From an uncultured Faecalibacterium sp. (GTDB taxonomy: Bacteria; Bacillota; Clostridia; Oscillospirales; Ruminococcaceae): DNA of 64,000 nucleotides. The stretch spans positions 1 through 64,000 of the forward strand of contig UQGD01000008.1 in NCBI GenBank assembly GCA_900540455.1, given 5' to 3'. A program made the translations under genes and the position numbers. Of the stretch, positions 1 through 7,915 are shown piece by piece (the stretch's first letter is position 1; each line of letters opens with the position of its first letter). The notes under the pieces were generated by a model. It searched no databases and was not told where the DNA came from. It saw only the letters and a program-made list of their open reading frames with translations.

Positions 1-21
1 CTCCTGTAAAAAATCTGGATA

Positions 22-108
22 CTGACTTCCTACGGCGGCATTATCCGCATCAGGTAAAGGGTCGAAGTTGGAGTACTTCCTCTCAGCCTGCCTATACAAG
101 CTCCCCTG
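22..108 (-). promoter_or_regulatory. TPP riboswitch (THI element), minus strand
   Basis: Read on the minus strand, the stretch carries the two conserved blocks of the thiamine pyrophosphate aptamer: CTGAGAGG (79-86) and CCTGATGCGGATAATGCC followed by GCCGTAGGAAG (26-54), with ACCCTTTACC just before the second block. A GGGGAGC strand at the 5' end (about 101-107) can form the P1/P2 arm. After the aptamer comes a T-rich stretch and CAGGAG at 1-6, which would be the ribosome site of a gene lying off the left edge. That gene is probably for thiamine synthesis or uptake. Control through hiding that ribosome site is an inference. Confidence 0.9.
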
Positions 109-131
109 TGTTTTTAGTTGTGACGCCATCC

Positions 132-160
132 AGTATACACGCTGCGCAGGGGAAATGCAA
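132..160 (-). promoter_or_regulatory. Promoter of the TPP-riboswitch transcript
   Basis: On the minus strand TTGCAT (155-160) and TATACT (132-137) are 17 bp apart, and the predicted start falls about 20 bp before the aptamer. Between this promoter and the promoter of the molybdenum operon (161-324) I see no gene. Confidence 0.55.
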
Positions 161-324
161 GACCTTTGCGTCCGCACCGGCAGAGGGAACCGTTCCAGCC
201 ATTCCAGCCTGTGCCATACAAGCCAGAATAGTGGATAATCTGGGATATATCACGCTTTTTCGAGAAAACGGTACAAACTACCGCATTGTGTAGACATTTT
301 GCACCCCCAAAAGCCAAAAAAAGA

Positions 325-352
325 TTGCTTTCTCGGAAAAGTTCCATATACT
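325..352 (+). promoter_or_regulatory. Promoter of the molybdenum cofactor operon
   Basis: TTGCTT (325-330) and TATACT (347-352) are 16 bp apart, about 95 bp before the first start codon. The leader (about 358-446) is AT-rich. I could not recognise a Moco riboswitch in it. Confidence 0.5.
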
Positions 353-446
353 ATAAACTAAACGGACAACGTATATTGCAAATAAACCGGTAAAATTAGA
401 ACAATTTGCACAAAGAAGAAACGCAAACCATAGGAGGATCGTCCCC

Positions 447-1769
447 ATGTTGGAACCCATCACCAGCGAGACCCTGGCTCATGTGCGCACGCCGGAGATG
501 CGGGACTATGCCCGCATCTACCTGGATGTGTACCAGCAGTTTGCCCGGGACGTGGAACAGTTCGGTCTGCCCTTTGCCTGGCAGGACCCCAACCGGACCG
601 AAGCACAAGCGCTGCGCCGCAGCCTGCCCCAAAAAGGGGTGCAGGTGCGCAGCGGCGGAGCAAGCCTGGTGTGGCGGTGGCACTCTTCCGCCTGCGAAGC
701 CTGCCGCAAGGGACAGGGGACCGAGACGATGCTGCTTTCCCTCCGGTGCCACCGGGATTGTTTTTTCTGCTTTAATCCCAACCAGGAGAATTACCAGCAG
801 TTCTGCACCCAGATGCAGGATTGGCGGGGGCAGCTGGACCGGCTTGCAGCCAGCGGCCAGCGGCTGACCCACCTGGCCCTTACCGGCGGAGAGCCGCTGC
901 TGTACCCCCAGCAGGCGGTGGAGTTTTTTGCCCGGGCGCGGCAGCTGTTCCCGGATGTGCATCTGCGGCTGTACACCTCCGGAGATCTGCTCACCCGTCC
1001 GCTGGCCCAGCAGCTGCGCCAGGCCGGGCTGGATGAGATCCGTTTTTCCGTCAAGCAGGAGGACGCGCCCGCCCAGCAGGAGGCGGTGCTGCAAAATCTG
1101 GAGATGGCGGTGGAGCTGATCCCGGATGTGCTGGTGGAGATGCCGGTATTCCCCGGTGGTCAGGACCAGATGCGGCAGCTTTTGCTGCGGCTGGACAAGG
1201 CCGGGGCCAAGGGCATCAATCTGCTGGAGCTGTGCTTCCCCTACAACAATGCGCCGGAGTTTGCACGCCGGGGCCTGCAGCTGCGCTGGCCGCCCTACCA
1301 GACCCTGTACAACTTCTGGTATGCGGGGGGGCTGCCGGTGGCGGGCAGCGAGCTGGAGTGCCTGCGGCTGCTGGAGTTTGCAGCAGAGCAGGATCTGCGG
1401 CTGGGGGTGCACTATTGCAGCCTGGAAAATAAAAATACCGGCCAGGTCTGGCAGCAGAACCATCAGATCCCCTGCACAGACCCCACCCTGATGCACTCGG
1501 AGAAGGATTTTTACCTCAAGGCGCTGAAGGTGTTTGGGGCCGAGGCCCGGCGGGCACTGCCGCTGCTGCGGCAGGCAGGCTGCCCGGTGCAGGTGGACCC
1601 GGAACACCAGGCGGTGCAGTTCCATCCGCGGGATCTGCACCACTTGCAGGGAGACCCGGAGCTGGGGGTCTCCTATCAGATCATGGAACTGCGGGACGGG
1701 GTGCCCACAGCACGGGAGCTGCGGCTGGACCGCACCACCCTGCGCACCCTGTGTCCCGAGGATCTATAA
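447..1769 (+). CDS. Radical SAM protein of unknown function heading the Moco operon
   Basis: The 440-residue product has the radical SAM cluster motif CHRDCFFC (residues 101-108, CX3CX2C), which binds a 4Fe-4S cluster and S-adenosylmethionine, and the SAM-binding LTGGEP motif at 145-150. A further Cys pair, SACEAC (81-86), precedes it, and several scattered Cys follow in the C-terminal half. The ATG has a good AGGAGG site (433-437). It is the first gene of the run, 30 bp before moaC, so a role in cofactor synthesis or in activating a molybdoenzyme is suggested by position only. It is not MoaA, which is encoded separately downstream. I do not recognise the subfamily and give no reaction. Confidence 0.85.
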   Translation: MLEPITSETLAHVRTPEMRDYARIYLDVYQQFARDVEQFGLPFAWQDPNRTEAQALRRSLPQKGVQVRSGGASLVWRWHSSACEACRKGQGTETMLLSLRCHRDCFFCFNPNQENYQQFCTQMQDWRGQLDRLAASGQRLTHLALTGGEPLLYPQQAVEFFARARQLFPDVHLRLYTSGDLLTRPLAQQLRQAGLDEIRFSVKQEDAPAQQEAVLQNLEMAVELIPDVLVEMPVFPGGQDQMRQLLLRLDKAGAKGINLLELCFPYNNAPEFARRGLQLRWPPYQTLYNFWYAGGLPVAGSELECLRLLEFAAEQDLRLGVHYCSLENKNTGQVWQQNHQIPCTDPTLMHSEKDFYLKALKVFGAEARRALPLLRQAGCPVQVDPEHQAVQFHPRDLHHLQGDPELGVSYQIMELRDGVPTARELRLDRTTLRTLCPEDL

Positions 1770-1799
1770 AAACAGACAAGAAGAGAAGGAAATGAGAGA

Positions 1800-2303
1800 A
1801 TGGAACAACAACTGACCCACTTTGATGCCAGCGGCAACGCTGTGATGGTGGATGTGTCCGGCAAGGCGGTCACCAGCCGGACGGCAGTGGCCCAGGGCAG
1901 CATCCTGGTCAACGAGGCGGTGCGCCGTGCAGTGCAGGATGGAACGGTGCAAAAAGGAGATGTGTTGGGTGTGGCCCGGGTCGCCGGGATCATGGCGGTC
2001 AAGCGCACTTCGGATCTGATCCCCATGTGCCACCCGCTGATGATCCGCAAATGCAGCGTGGATTTTACGGTGGATGAGGCCGAAAATTCGATCACCGCTG
2101 TATGCACGGTGAAATGCGAGGGGCAGACCGGCGTAGAGATGGAGGCGCTGACCGGTGTGTCGGTGGCGCTGCTGACCATCTACGATATGTGCAAGGCCAT
2201 TGATAAGACTATGACCATGACCGACATCCATCTGGTGGAAAAAATGGGCGGAAAAAGCGGGCATTTCATCAACCCCCGCGCAGAGAAAGGCGGGAGCTTG
2301 TGA
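1800..2303 (+). CDS. moaC: Cyclic pyranopterin monophosphate synthase MoaC
   Basis: MoaC works with MoaA in the first stage of molybdenum cofactor synthesis and converts the 3',8-cyclo-GTP made by MoaA into cyclic pyranopterin monophosphate. The 167-residue length is normal for the family. Visible family signatures are VARVAGIMAVKRTSDLIP, the PMCHPL histidine motif, the CEGQTGVEMEALTGVS block, and the C-terminal DMCKAIDK lysine motif. The start ATG follows a GAAGGAAATGAGAG ribosome site. Its stop overlaps the GTG start of moaA, which indicates translational coupling of the two partner enzymes. Confidence 0.96.
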   Translation: MEQQLTHFDASGNAVMVDVSGKAVTSRTAVAQGSILVNEAVRRAVQDGTVQKGDVLGVARVAGIMAVKRTSDLIPMCHPLMIRKCSVDFTVDEAENSITAVCTVKCEGQTGVEMEALTGVSVALLTIYDMCKAIDKTMTMTDIHLVEKMGGKSGHFINPRAEKGGSL

Positions 2304-3277
2304 TCGACAGAGAGGGTCGATGGATCGACTATTTGCGCATCTCCATCACCGACCGATGCAACCTGCGCTGTCAGTATTGCATGCCGGAGTGCGGGGTGGA
2401 AAATATGCCCCATGACCAGATCCTGCAATACGATGAGATCTTGCGGATCGCCGGGGTCATGGCCCGGGAGCTGGGCCTTGCCAAGATCAAGGTCACCGGC
2501 GGCGAGCCGCTGGTACGCCGGGACTGCCCGGAGCTGATCCGTCAGCTCAAGGCGCTGCCCGGTATCCAGAATGTCACCCTGACCACCAATGGGGTGGAGC
2601 TGGCCCGGCAGATGCCGCAGCTGGCGCAGGCCGGGGTGGACGCCATCAATATCAGCCTGGATACCCTGGATGCGGCGGAGTTTGCCCACATCACACGGCG
2701 GGATATGCTGCCCCAGGTGCTGGAGGGCATCCGGGCGGCGCAGGCGTTCCCCCAGGTGCTGCTGAAATTGAACGTGGTGCCCATTGCCGAGCAAGACGAG
2801 ACCCTGCTGGAGCTGGCGGCCTTGGCGCGGGAGTATCCGATCCATGTGCGCTTTATTGAGATGATGCCCATTGGGTTTGGCCGCAAATACCGCTCCCGCT
2901 CAGAGGCAGAGCTGGTGGAGCTGCTGGGACAGCGGTTCGGCCCCTTGACCCCCGTGGAGGGAAACTACGGCAACGGGCCGGGGCATTACTATGCGGTGCC
3001 GGGCTTTCAAGGCCGGGTGGGCTTTATCAGTGCGATCAGCCATAAATTCTGCGACAGCTGCAACCGTGTGCGGCTGACAGCGGACGGCTATCTCAAGACC
3101 TGTCTGCAGTACGAGAGCGGCCGCGACCTGCGGGAGATGCTGCGGACGGGCTGCACCGATGCACAGCTGTGCGCAGCCATCCGGGAGGCGATCCTGGCAA
3201 AGCCTGCCTGCCATCATTTTACCGAAGTCAACTGCCCGGATGCGGAGCATCGGGCAATGTCTCAGATAGGAGGATAA
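2300..3277 (+). CDS. moaA: GTP 3',8-cyclase MoaA
   Basis: MoaA is a radical SAM enzyme that rearranges GTP as the first step of molybdenum cofactor synthesis. The N-terminal cluster motif is CNLRCQYC (C20, C24, C27). The second, substrate-side cluster is formed by C251, C254 and C268 in the CDSCNRVRL block. The protein ends in the terminal Gly-Gly that is conserved in MoaA. The start is GTG, overlapping the moaC stop as GTGA. Length 325 residues is typical. A GGAGGATAA sequence at its stop serves as the ribosome site for the next gene. MoaD and MoaE, needed for the next step, do not follow it here. Confidence 0.96.
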   Translation: MIDREGRWIDYLRISITDRCNLRCQYCMPECGVENMPHDQILQYDEILRIAGVMARELGLAKIKVTGGEPLVRRDCPELIRQLKALPGIQNVTLTTNGVELARQMPQLAQAGVDAINISLDTLDAAEFAHITRRDMLPQVLEGIRAAQAFPQVLLKLNVVPIAEQDETLLELAALAREYPIHVRFIEMMPIGFGRKYRSRSEAELVELLGQRFGPLTPVEGNYGNGPGHYYAVPGFQGRVGFISAISHKFCDSCNRVRLTADGYLKTCLQYESGRDLREMLRTGCTDAQLCAAIREAILAKPACHHFTEVNCPDAEHRAMSQIGG

Positions 3278-3282
3278 ATTTT

Positions 3283-4215
3283 ATGGGAAAGATCTATGCA
3301 GTTTGCACCAGTCCGGAAAAGGGCACGCTGAAAACAAACGTGGGCAAGGCGGTTTTGCAGGTGGGCCATGGCCTTGTGGGGGACGCCCATGCCGGCCCCT
3401 GGCACCGGCAGGTCAGCCTGCTGAGCAAGGAGAAGATCGACACATTCCGCGAGAAACTCTGGGTGGAGTACGGCGCTTTTGGCGAGAATCTGGTGGTGAG
3501 CGGGTTTGATTTCCGCAATCTGCCGGTGGGCTCCCGTTTTGCGGTGGGAGACGTGGTGCTGGAGATGACCCAGATCGGCAAAGAGTGCCACAACGGCTGT
3601 GCCATCCGCCAGCAGACCGGAGACTGCATCATGCCCCGGGAGGGCGTGTTTGCCCGGGTGCTGCAGGGGGGCGAGGTGCAGGTGGGAGACGAGATGACCC
3701 TGCTTCCCCCGCTGGAGAACCCGCCCCTGCGTGCCGGGATCATCACCTTGTCGGATAAGGCCAGCCGGGGCCAGCGCCAGGACGAGAGCGGCCCGCTGAT
3801 CGCCCGGATGCTGACCGAGGCGGGCTATCAGGTAGAGGAGAGCCTGGTCCTGCCGGACGAAGAAAAAGCGCTGAAGACCCAGCTGATGCGCCTGGCAGAT
3901 GGGCGGCAGCTGAATCTGATCCTGACCACCGGCGGCACCGGCTTCTCCCCCCGGGATATCACCCCGGAGGCTACCTGCGCTGTGGCCGACCGCAATGCCC
4001 CCGGCATCGCAGAGGCCATGCGCTACCACAGCCTGAGCATCACCCCCCGGGCCATGCTGTCCCGCGGGGTCAGCGTGCTGCGGGGCAAGACCCTGATCGT
4101 CAACCTGCCGGGCAGCCCCAAGGCTGTGCAGGAAAGCTTGTCCTACATCCTGCCCACCCTGGAGCATGGGGTGCGCATTGCGGCAGGTCTGGCAGGCGAG
4201 TGCGCCCGCCGCTGA
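3283..4215 (+). CDS. mog: MOSC domain fused to molybdopterin adenylyltransferase (MogA)
   Basis: The 310-residue product has two parts. Residues about 1-145 are a MOSC domain with the conserved Cys motif GKECHNGC; MOSC domains handle sulfur for molybdenum cofactors. Residues about 150-310 are a MogA/MoaB-type domain, starting at AGIITLSDKASRGQRQDESG and carrying TTGGTGFSPRDITPEAT, which adenylylates molybdopterin before Mo insertion. The ATG at 3283 has TAGGAGGA (3267-3274) in front, so an in-frame extension back into moaA is not used. MOSC-Mog fusions are known in anaerobes. The MogA assignment for the second half is firm; the sulfur role of the first half is inferred. Confidence 0.9.
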   Translation: MGKIYAVCTSPEKGTLKTNVGKAVLQVGHGLVGDAHAGPWHRQVSLLSKEKIDTFREKLWVEYGAFGENLVVSGFDFRNLPVGSRFAVGDVVLEMTQIGKECHNGCAIRQQTGDCIMPREGVFARVLQGGEVQVGDEMTLLPPLENPPLRAGIITLSDKASRGQRQDESGPLIARMLTEAGYQVEESLVLPDEEKALKTQLMRLADGRQLNLILTTGGTGFSPRDITPEATCAVADRNAPGIAEAMRYHSLSITPRAMLSRGVSVLRGKTLIVNLPGSPKAVQESLSYILPTLEHGVRIAAGLAGECARR

Positions 4216-4263
4216 TAAACAAAAAACGATACAACGGTTTTTGAGAGCAGGAGATATTTGGGT

Positions 4264-5145
4264 ATGAAGGATCATGTTTTTTCCCGCCGCAGCTTTTTGG
4301 GCGGATGTGCCGCTGCCGGTGCCGGTGCTGTGCTGGCCGGGTGCGGCGCTGCTTCCAGTCCCGCTGCCAGCCCGGCGCAGAGCACGGCATCCAGCGCAGC
4401 GCCCCAGACGGTGGAGCTGACCGTGTTTGCTGCGGCTTCGCTGACCGAGACCCTCTCCGCCATTGGGGAGCAGTATACCCTGGATCACCCGGAGGTGCAG
4501 TTCCGGTTCAATTTTGACTCTTCCGGCACCCTCAAGACCCAGATCCAGGAGGGGGCAGTCTGCGACCTGTTCATCAGCGCCGGTCAGAAACAGATGAACC
4601 AGCTGGATGCTGCTGCCGAGGCTGAGAAAAACCCGGATCAGCTGGACTTCGTACAGCCCGGCAGCCGGGTGGATCTGCTGGAAAACAAGGTCACCCTGAC
4701 CGTCCCGGCAGAAAACCCCAAGCAGATCCAGAGCTTTGAGCAGCTGGCGGAGCATCTGACCGCAGGGGATATCCTGTTCTGCATGGGCAACGGGGATGTT
4801 CCGGTGGGGCAGTATACCCAGAAGATCCTGTCCTACTACGGTCTGGACGAGCAGGCTCTGGCCAAAGCGGGGGTCATCACCTACGGTTCCAACGTCAAGG
4901 AGGTGACCACTCAGGTCAAGGAGGCCAGCGTGGATGCGGGCGTGGTCTACTGCACCGATGCGTTCAGCGCTAAGCTCACGGTGGTGGACGAGGCTGCTGC
5001 AGAGATGTGCGGTCAGGTGGTGTACCCGGCAGCCGTGATGCGGACAGCCGCCTGCCCGGAGCAGGCACAGCAGTTTTTGGACTACCTGGCTACGGAACCT
5101 GCTATGGAGGTGTTCCGCAGCGTAGGGTTCGTGCCGGTGGACTGA
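4264..5145 (+). CDS. modA: Molybdate ABC transporter substrate-binding lipoprotein ModA
   Basis: ModA captures molybdate (or tungstate) outside the cell for the ModBC importer. The 293-residue product starts with a twin-arginine motif SRRSFL followed by a lipobox LAGC, so it is probably a Tat- or Sec-exported lipoprotein. After a Ser/Ala linker come the family signatures LTVFAAASLTETLS, FNFDSSGTLKTQIQEGA and DLFISAG. I chose ATG 4264, ten bases after an AGGAG site, over an in-frame TTG at 4258 which lies too close to that site. It is followed one base later by modB. Confidence 0.93.
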   Translation: MKDHVFSRRSFLGGCAAAGAGAVLAGCGAASSPAASPAQSTASSAAPQTVELTVFAAASLTETLSAIGEQYTLDHPEVQFRFNFDSSGTLKTQIQEGAVCDLFISAGQKQMNQLDAAAEAEKNPDQLDFVQPGSRVDLLENKVTLTVPAENPKQIQSFEQLAEHLTAGDILFCMGNGDVPVGQYTQKILSYYGLDEQALAKAGVITYGSNVKEVTTQVKEASVDAGVVYCTDAFSAKLTVVDEAAAEMCGQVVYPAAVMRTAACPEQAQQFLDYLATEPAMEVFRSVGFVPVD

Positions 5146-5146
5146 G

Positions 5147-5818
5147 ATGGATTGGTACCCGCTTTTTAACAGCCTGCGCATTGCTCTGATCAGCTGCGGA
5201 GTGGTGTTTTTTGCAGGCATTTTTGCAGCCTATTATGTGGCGCGGCTGCCCCGGGCTATAAAAGGCGTGCTGGATGTGATCCTCACGCTGCCCATGGTGC
5301 TGCCTCCCACGGTGGTGGGCTACTTTTTGCTGCTGCTGTTGGGGACACGCCGTCCCCTGGGGCAGTTTTTTGGGCAGTTTGGCATCCGGCTGGTGATGAA
5401 CTGGTACAGTGCCATTTTTGCCTCGATCGTGGTGGCGTTTCCGCTGATGTACCGCACCGCCCGGGGCGCATTTGAGAGCTTTGACGAGGACCTGGCGGAT
5501 GCTGCCCGCACCCTGGGCCTGTCGGAAGGATATGTGTTCTGGCGTGTGCGGATGCCGGTGTGCCGCCAGGGAATCCTGGCCGGTGCAGTGCTGGCCTTTG
5601 CCCGGGCGCTGGGCGAGTACGGCGCCACCAGTATGCTGGCGGGCTACACGCCCGGCCGGACGGCCACCATTGCAACCACCGTCTATCAGCTTTGGCGTAC
5701 CGATAACGAAGCGGCTGCCCTGCAATGGGTGCTGGTGGATGTGGCGATCTCGGCGGTGGTGCTGCTGGCGGTGAACCTATTGGAGAAAAAACAAAAACAG
5801 GGGAGGCAGCGCAGATGA
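5147..5818 (+). CDS. modB: Molybdate ABC transporter permease ModB
   Basis: The 223-residue product is the membrane subunit of the molybdate importer. It has about five hydrophobic segments and the cytoplasmic EAA-type loop around DLADAARTLGLSEGY and ALGEYGATSML, which docks on the ModC ATPase. The family block LPMVLPPTVVGYFLLLLLG is present. The start lies one base after the modA stop, and its own stop overlaps the modC start (ATGA), so the three subunits are made as one unit. Length is normal for ModB. Confidence 0.94.
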   Translation: MDWYPLFNSLRIALISCGVVFFAGIFAAYYVARLPRAIKGVLDVILTLPMVLPPTVVGYFLLLLLGTRRPLGQFFGQFGIRLVMNWYSAIFASIVVAFPLMYRTARGAFESFDEDLADAARTLGLSEGYVFWRVRMPVCRQGILAGAVLAFARALGEYGATSMLAGYTPGRTATIATTVYQLWRTDNEAAALQWVLVDVAISAVVLLAVNLLEKKQKQGRQRR

Positions 5819-6891
5819 AGCTCTGGGTGGATATTGAAAAACGCCTGCCGGGGTTTCATTTGCAGGTGCAGTTTGCCGCCGATGCCGAGGCCACCGCTTT
5901 GCTGGGAGCCTCCGGCTGCGGCAAAAGCATGACCCTGCGCTGCATTGCCGGGGTGGAGCGGCCGGATAAGGGCCGCATCTGTCTGGGGGACCGGGTGCTG
6001 TTTGACAGCGAGGCGGGCATCGACCTGCCGCCCCAGCAGCGCCGGGTAGGGCTGCTGTTCCAGAGCTATGCCCTGTTCCCCCATATGACCCTGGAGCAGA
6101 ACGTGGCCTGCGGGCTGCGGCAGGACAAGACCCTTTCCAAGGCCGAGCGTGCTGCCCGCTGCGCCGCTATGATCCAAAAACTGGGGCTGTCCGGCCTGGA
6201 AAAACGCCTGCCCGGGCAGCTGTCCGGCGGGCAGCAGCAGCGGGCGGCACTGGCCCGCATCCTGGTGGGACAGCCGGAAGCGCTGCTGCTGGACGAGCCG
6301 TTCAGCGCCCTGGACAGCTTCCTGCGGGAAGAAGTGGAGGCGCAGCTGGCGGCTCTGCTGGCCGAGTTTGACCGTCCTGCCCTGCTGGTGACCCATAACC
6401 GGGACGAAGCGTACCGGTTGTGCCCCGCACTGGCGGTGTTGGAAAAGGGCCGGGTGCTGCGCAGCGGCCCCACCCGGCAGGTCTTTGCCGACCCCCAGAC
6501 CCTGGCTGCCGCCCGGCTTACCGGGTGCAAGAACATCCTGCCCTGCGTCCGGCGTGCGGAACATACCGTGGAGCTGGCAGGCTGGGGCAGGACGCTGCGG
6601 GTGGAAAAGGCGGTGCCGGAGCACTGCCGTTTTGTGGGCGTGCGGGCGCACGATCTGCGGCGCCCATTGCCAGGGGCGGAGAACCTGGTGCCGGTGCGCC
6701 CGGGCCAGGTGAGCGAGGACCCCTTTGATTGGAACCTGGACTGTACCAGCCCGGCGGGGGGCGGGCATCTGTGGTGGAAGGTGTCCAAGGGCACCTTGAT
6801 CGAGCCATGCCCGCCTTTGCCGGATATGCTGGAGATACCGGCAGCTGCTATCATGCCGCTGATCGGAACTGAGGAGGATTTGCATCAATGA
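5815..6891 (+). CDS. modC: Molybdate ABC transporter ATP-binding protein ModC
   Basis: ModC hydrolyses ATP to drive molybdate import. The 358-residue product has Walker A GASGCGKS (about residue 32), the Q-loop FQSYALFPHMT, the signature LSGGQQQR, and Walker B LLLDEPFSALD with the switch His in LVTHNRDEA. The C-terminal third is a regulatory domain that may sense molybdate. ATG 5815 overlaps the modB stop. An in-frame extension upstream runs inside modB and has no ribosome site. The gene ends in an ATGA overlap with the next gene. Confidence 0.94.
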   Translation: MKLWVDIEKRLPGFHLQVQFAADAEATALLGASGCGKSMTLRCIAGVERPDKGRICLGDRVLFDSEAGIDLPPQQRRVGLLFQSYALFPHMTLEQNVACGLRQDKTLSKAERAARCAAMIQKLGLSGLEKRLPGQLSGGQQQRAALARILVGQPEALLLDEPFSALDSFLREEVEAQLAALLAEFDRPALLVTHNRDEAYRLCPALAVLEKGRVLRSGPTRQVFADPQTLAAARLTGCKNILPCVRRAEHTVELAGWGRTLRVEKAVPEHCRFVGVRAHDLRRPLPGAENLVPVRPGQVSEDPFDWNLDCTSPAGGGHLWWKVSKGTLIEPCPPLPDMLEIPAAAIMPLIGTEEDLHQ

Positions 6892-7913
6892 AATTGATCG
6901 AGACACGGCAGGCCGTGGGCCATGTGCTCTGCCATGATATGACCCAGATCATCCGGGGCGTTACCAAGGATGCCCGCTTCCGGAAGGGACACGTTGTCAC
7001 CGAGGAGGATATCCCGGTGCTGCTGTCCCTGGGAAAGGATCATCTGTATGTTTGGGAACAGGACGATACCACCTACCATGAAAACGAAGCCGCCGAGATC
7101 CTGCGGGGGCTGTGCCAGAACGAAGGGATGCACCCCACCCCGGTAAAGGAAGGCAAGATCGAGCTGATCGCCGACCGGGACGGACTGTTCCGGGTGGATG
7201 TGGAGCGTCTGAACGCCGTAAACGATGTGGAGCAGATCATGGTGGCCACCCGGCACACCAATACCCCGGTCAAAGCCGGGGACAAACTGGCCGGGACGCG
7301 GATCATCCCGCTGGTTATCAAAAAGCAGCAGCTGGAGCAGGCGGTGCAGGCTGCCGGAGATACCCCGCTGCTGGAGCTTTTGCCCTATAAGCTGCAGCGG
7401 GCTGGTCTGGTGACGACCGGCAACGAGGTGTTCTATGGCCGCATCCAGGATACCTTTACCCCAGTGGTCAAGGCAAAGCTGGCAGCCTACGGCATCCAGG
7501 TGGAGCACCACCGCATGGTGCCTGACGATATGCAGGCCATCCGGGATGCAGTGCTGGAGCTGAAGGAGCTGGGTTGTGAGATGATCGTGACCACCGGCGG
7601 CATGAGCGTGGACCCGGACGACCAGACCCCCGGCGCCATCAAGCAGACCGGGGCACGGGTGGTGAGCTACGGCGCACCGGTGCTGCCGGGGGCTATGTTC
7701 CTGCTGGCGTATTTTGAGGATGGGACCCCGGTGCTGGGCCTGCCCGGCTGCGTGATGTATGCCGCCGCCACGATTTTTGACCTGGTGCTGCCCCGGGTGG
7801 CGGCCGGCGTGGAGCTGACCCGGCGGGATATCACCCGGATGGGGGCAGGCGGCCTGTGTCTGGGCTGCCCGGTATGCACCTATCCCAACTGCGGGTTTGG
7901 AAAAGGAGTCTGA
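6888..7913 (+). CDS. Molybdopterin-binding MoeA-like protein with Cys-rich tail
   Basis: The 341-residue product carries a MoaB/Mog-type molybdopterin-binding domain in its second half, with VTTGNEVFYG, VTTGGMSVDPDD and LGLPGCVMYAAATIFD. The first half is specific to this protein and lacks the MoeA block found in the next gene. The C-terminus has a compact Cys cluster, CLGCPVCTYPNCGFGKG, which could bind an iron-sulfur cluster or zinc. It sits between modC (ATGA overlap) and a full-length moeA, so it is an extra protein rather than the only MoeA. A role in metal insertion or in passing the cofactor on is inferred. Confidence 0.85.
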   Translation: MKLIETRQAVGHVLCHDMTQIIRGVTKDARFRKGHVVTEEDIPVLLSLGKDHLYVWEQDDTTYHENEAAEILRGLCQNEGMHPTPVKEGKIELIADRDGLFRVDVERLNAVNDVEQIMVATRHTNTPVKAGDKLAGTRIIPLVIKKQQLEQAVQAAGDTPLLELLPYKLQRAGLVTTGNEVFYGRIQDTFTPVVKAKLAAYGIQVEHHRMVPDDMQAIRDAVLELKELGCEMIVTTGGMSVDPDDQTPGAIKQTGARVVSYGAPVLPGAMFLLAYFEDGTPVLGLPGCVMYAAATIFDLVLPRVAAGVELTRRDITRMGAGGLCLGCPVCTYPNCGFGKGV

Positions 7914-7915
7914 CC

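Noticed and set aside
108..293. 61-codon plus-strand frame with a signal-like start
   Set aside because: Begins with no ribosome site within the minus-strand promoter and riboswitch region; no family match.
358..446. Moco riboswitch in the leader of the molybdenum operon
   Set aside because: The leader is short and AT-rich and I could not find the conserved core or a terminator.
396..1643. 415-codon minus-strand frame
   Set aside because: Lies opposite the radical SAM gene; low-complexity Leu/Gln/His-rich product without domains.
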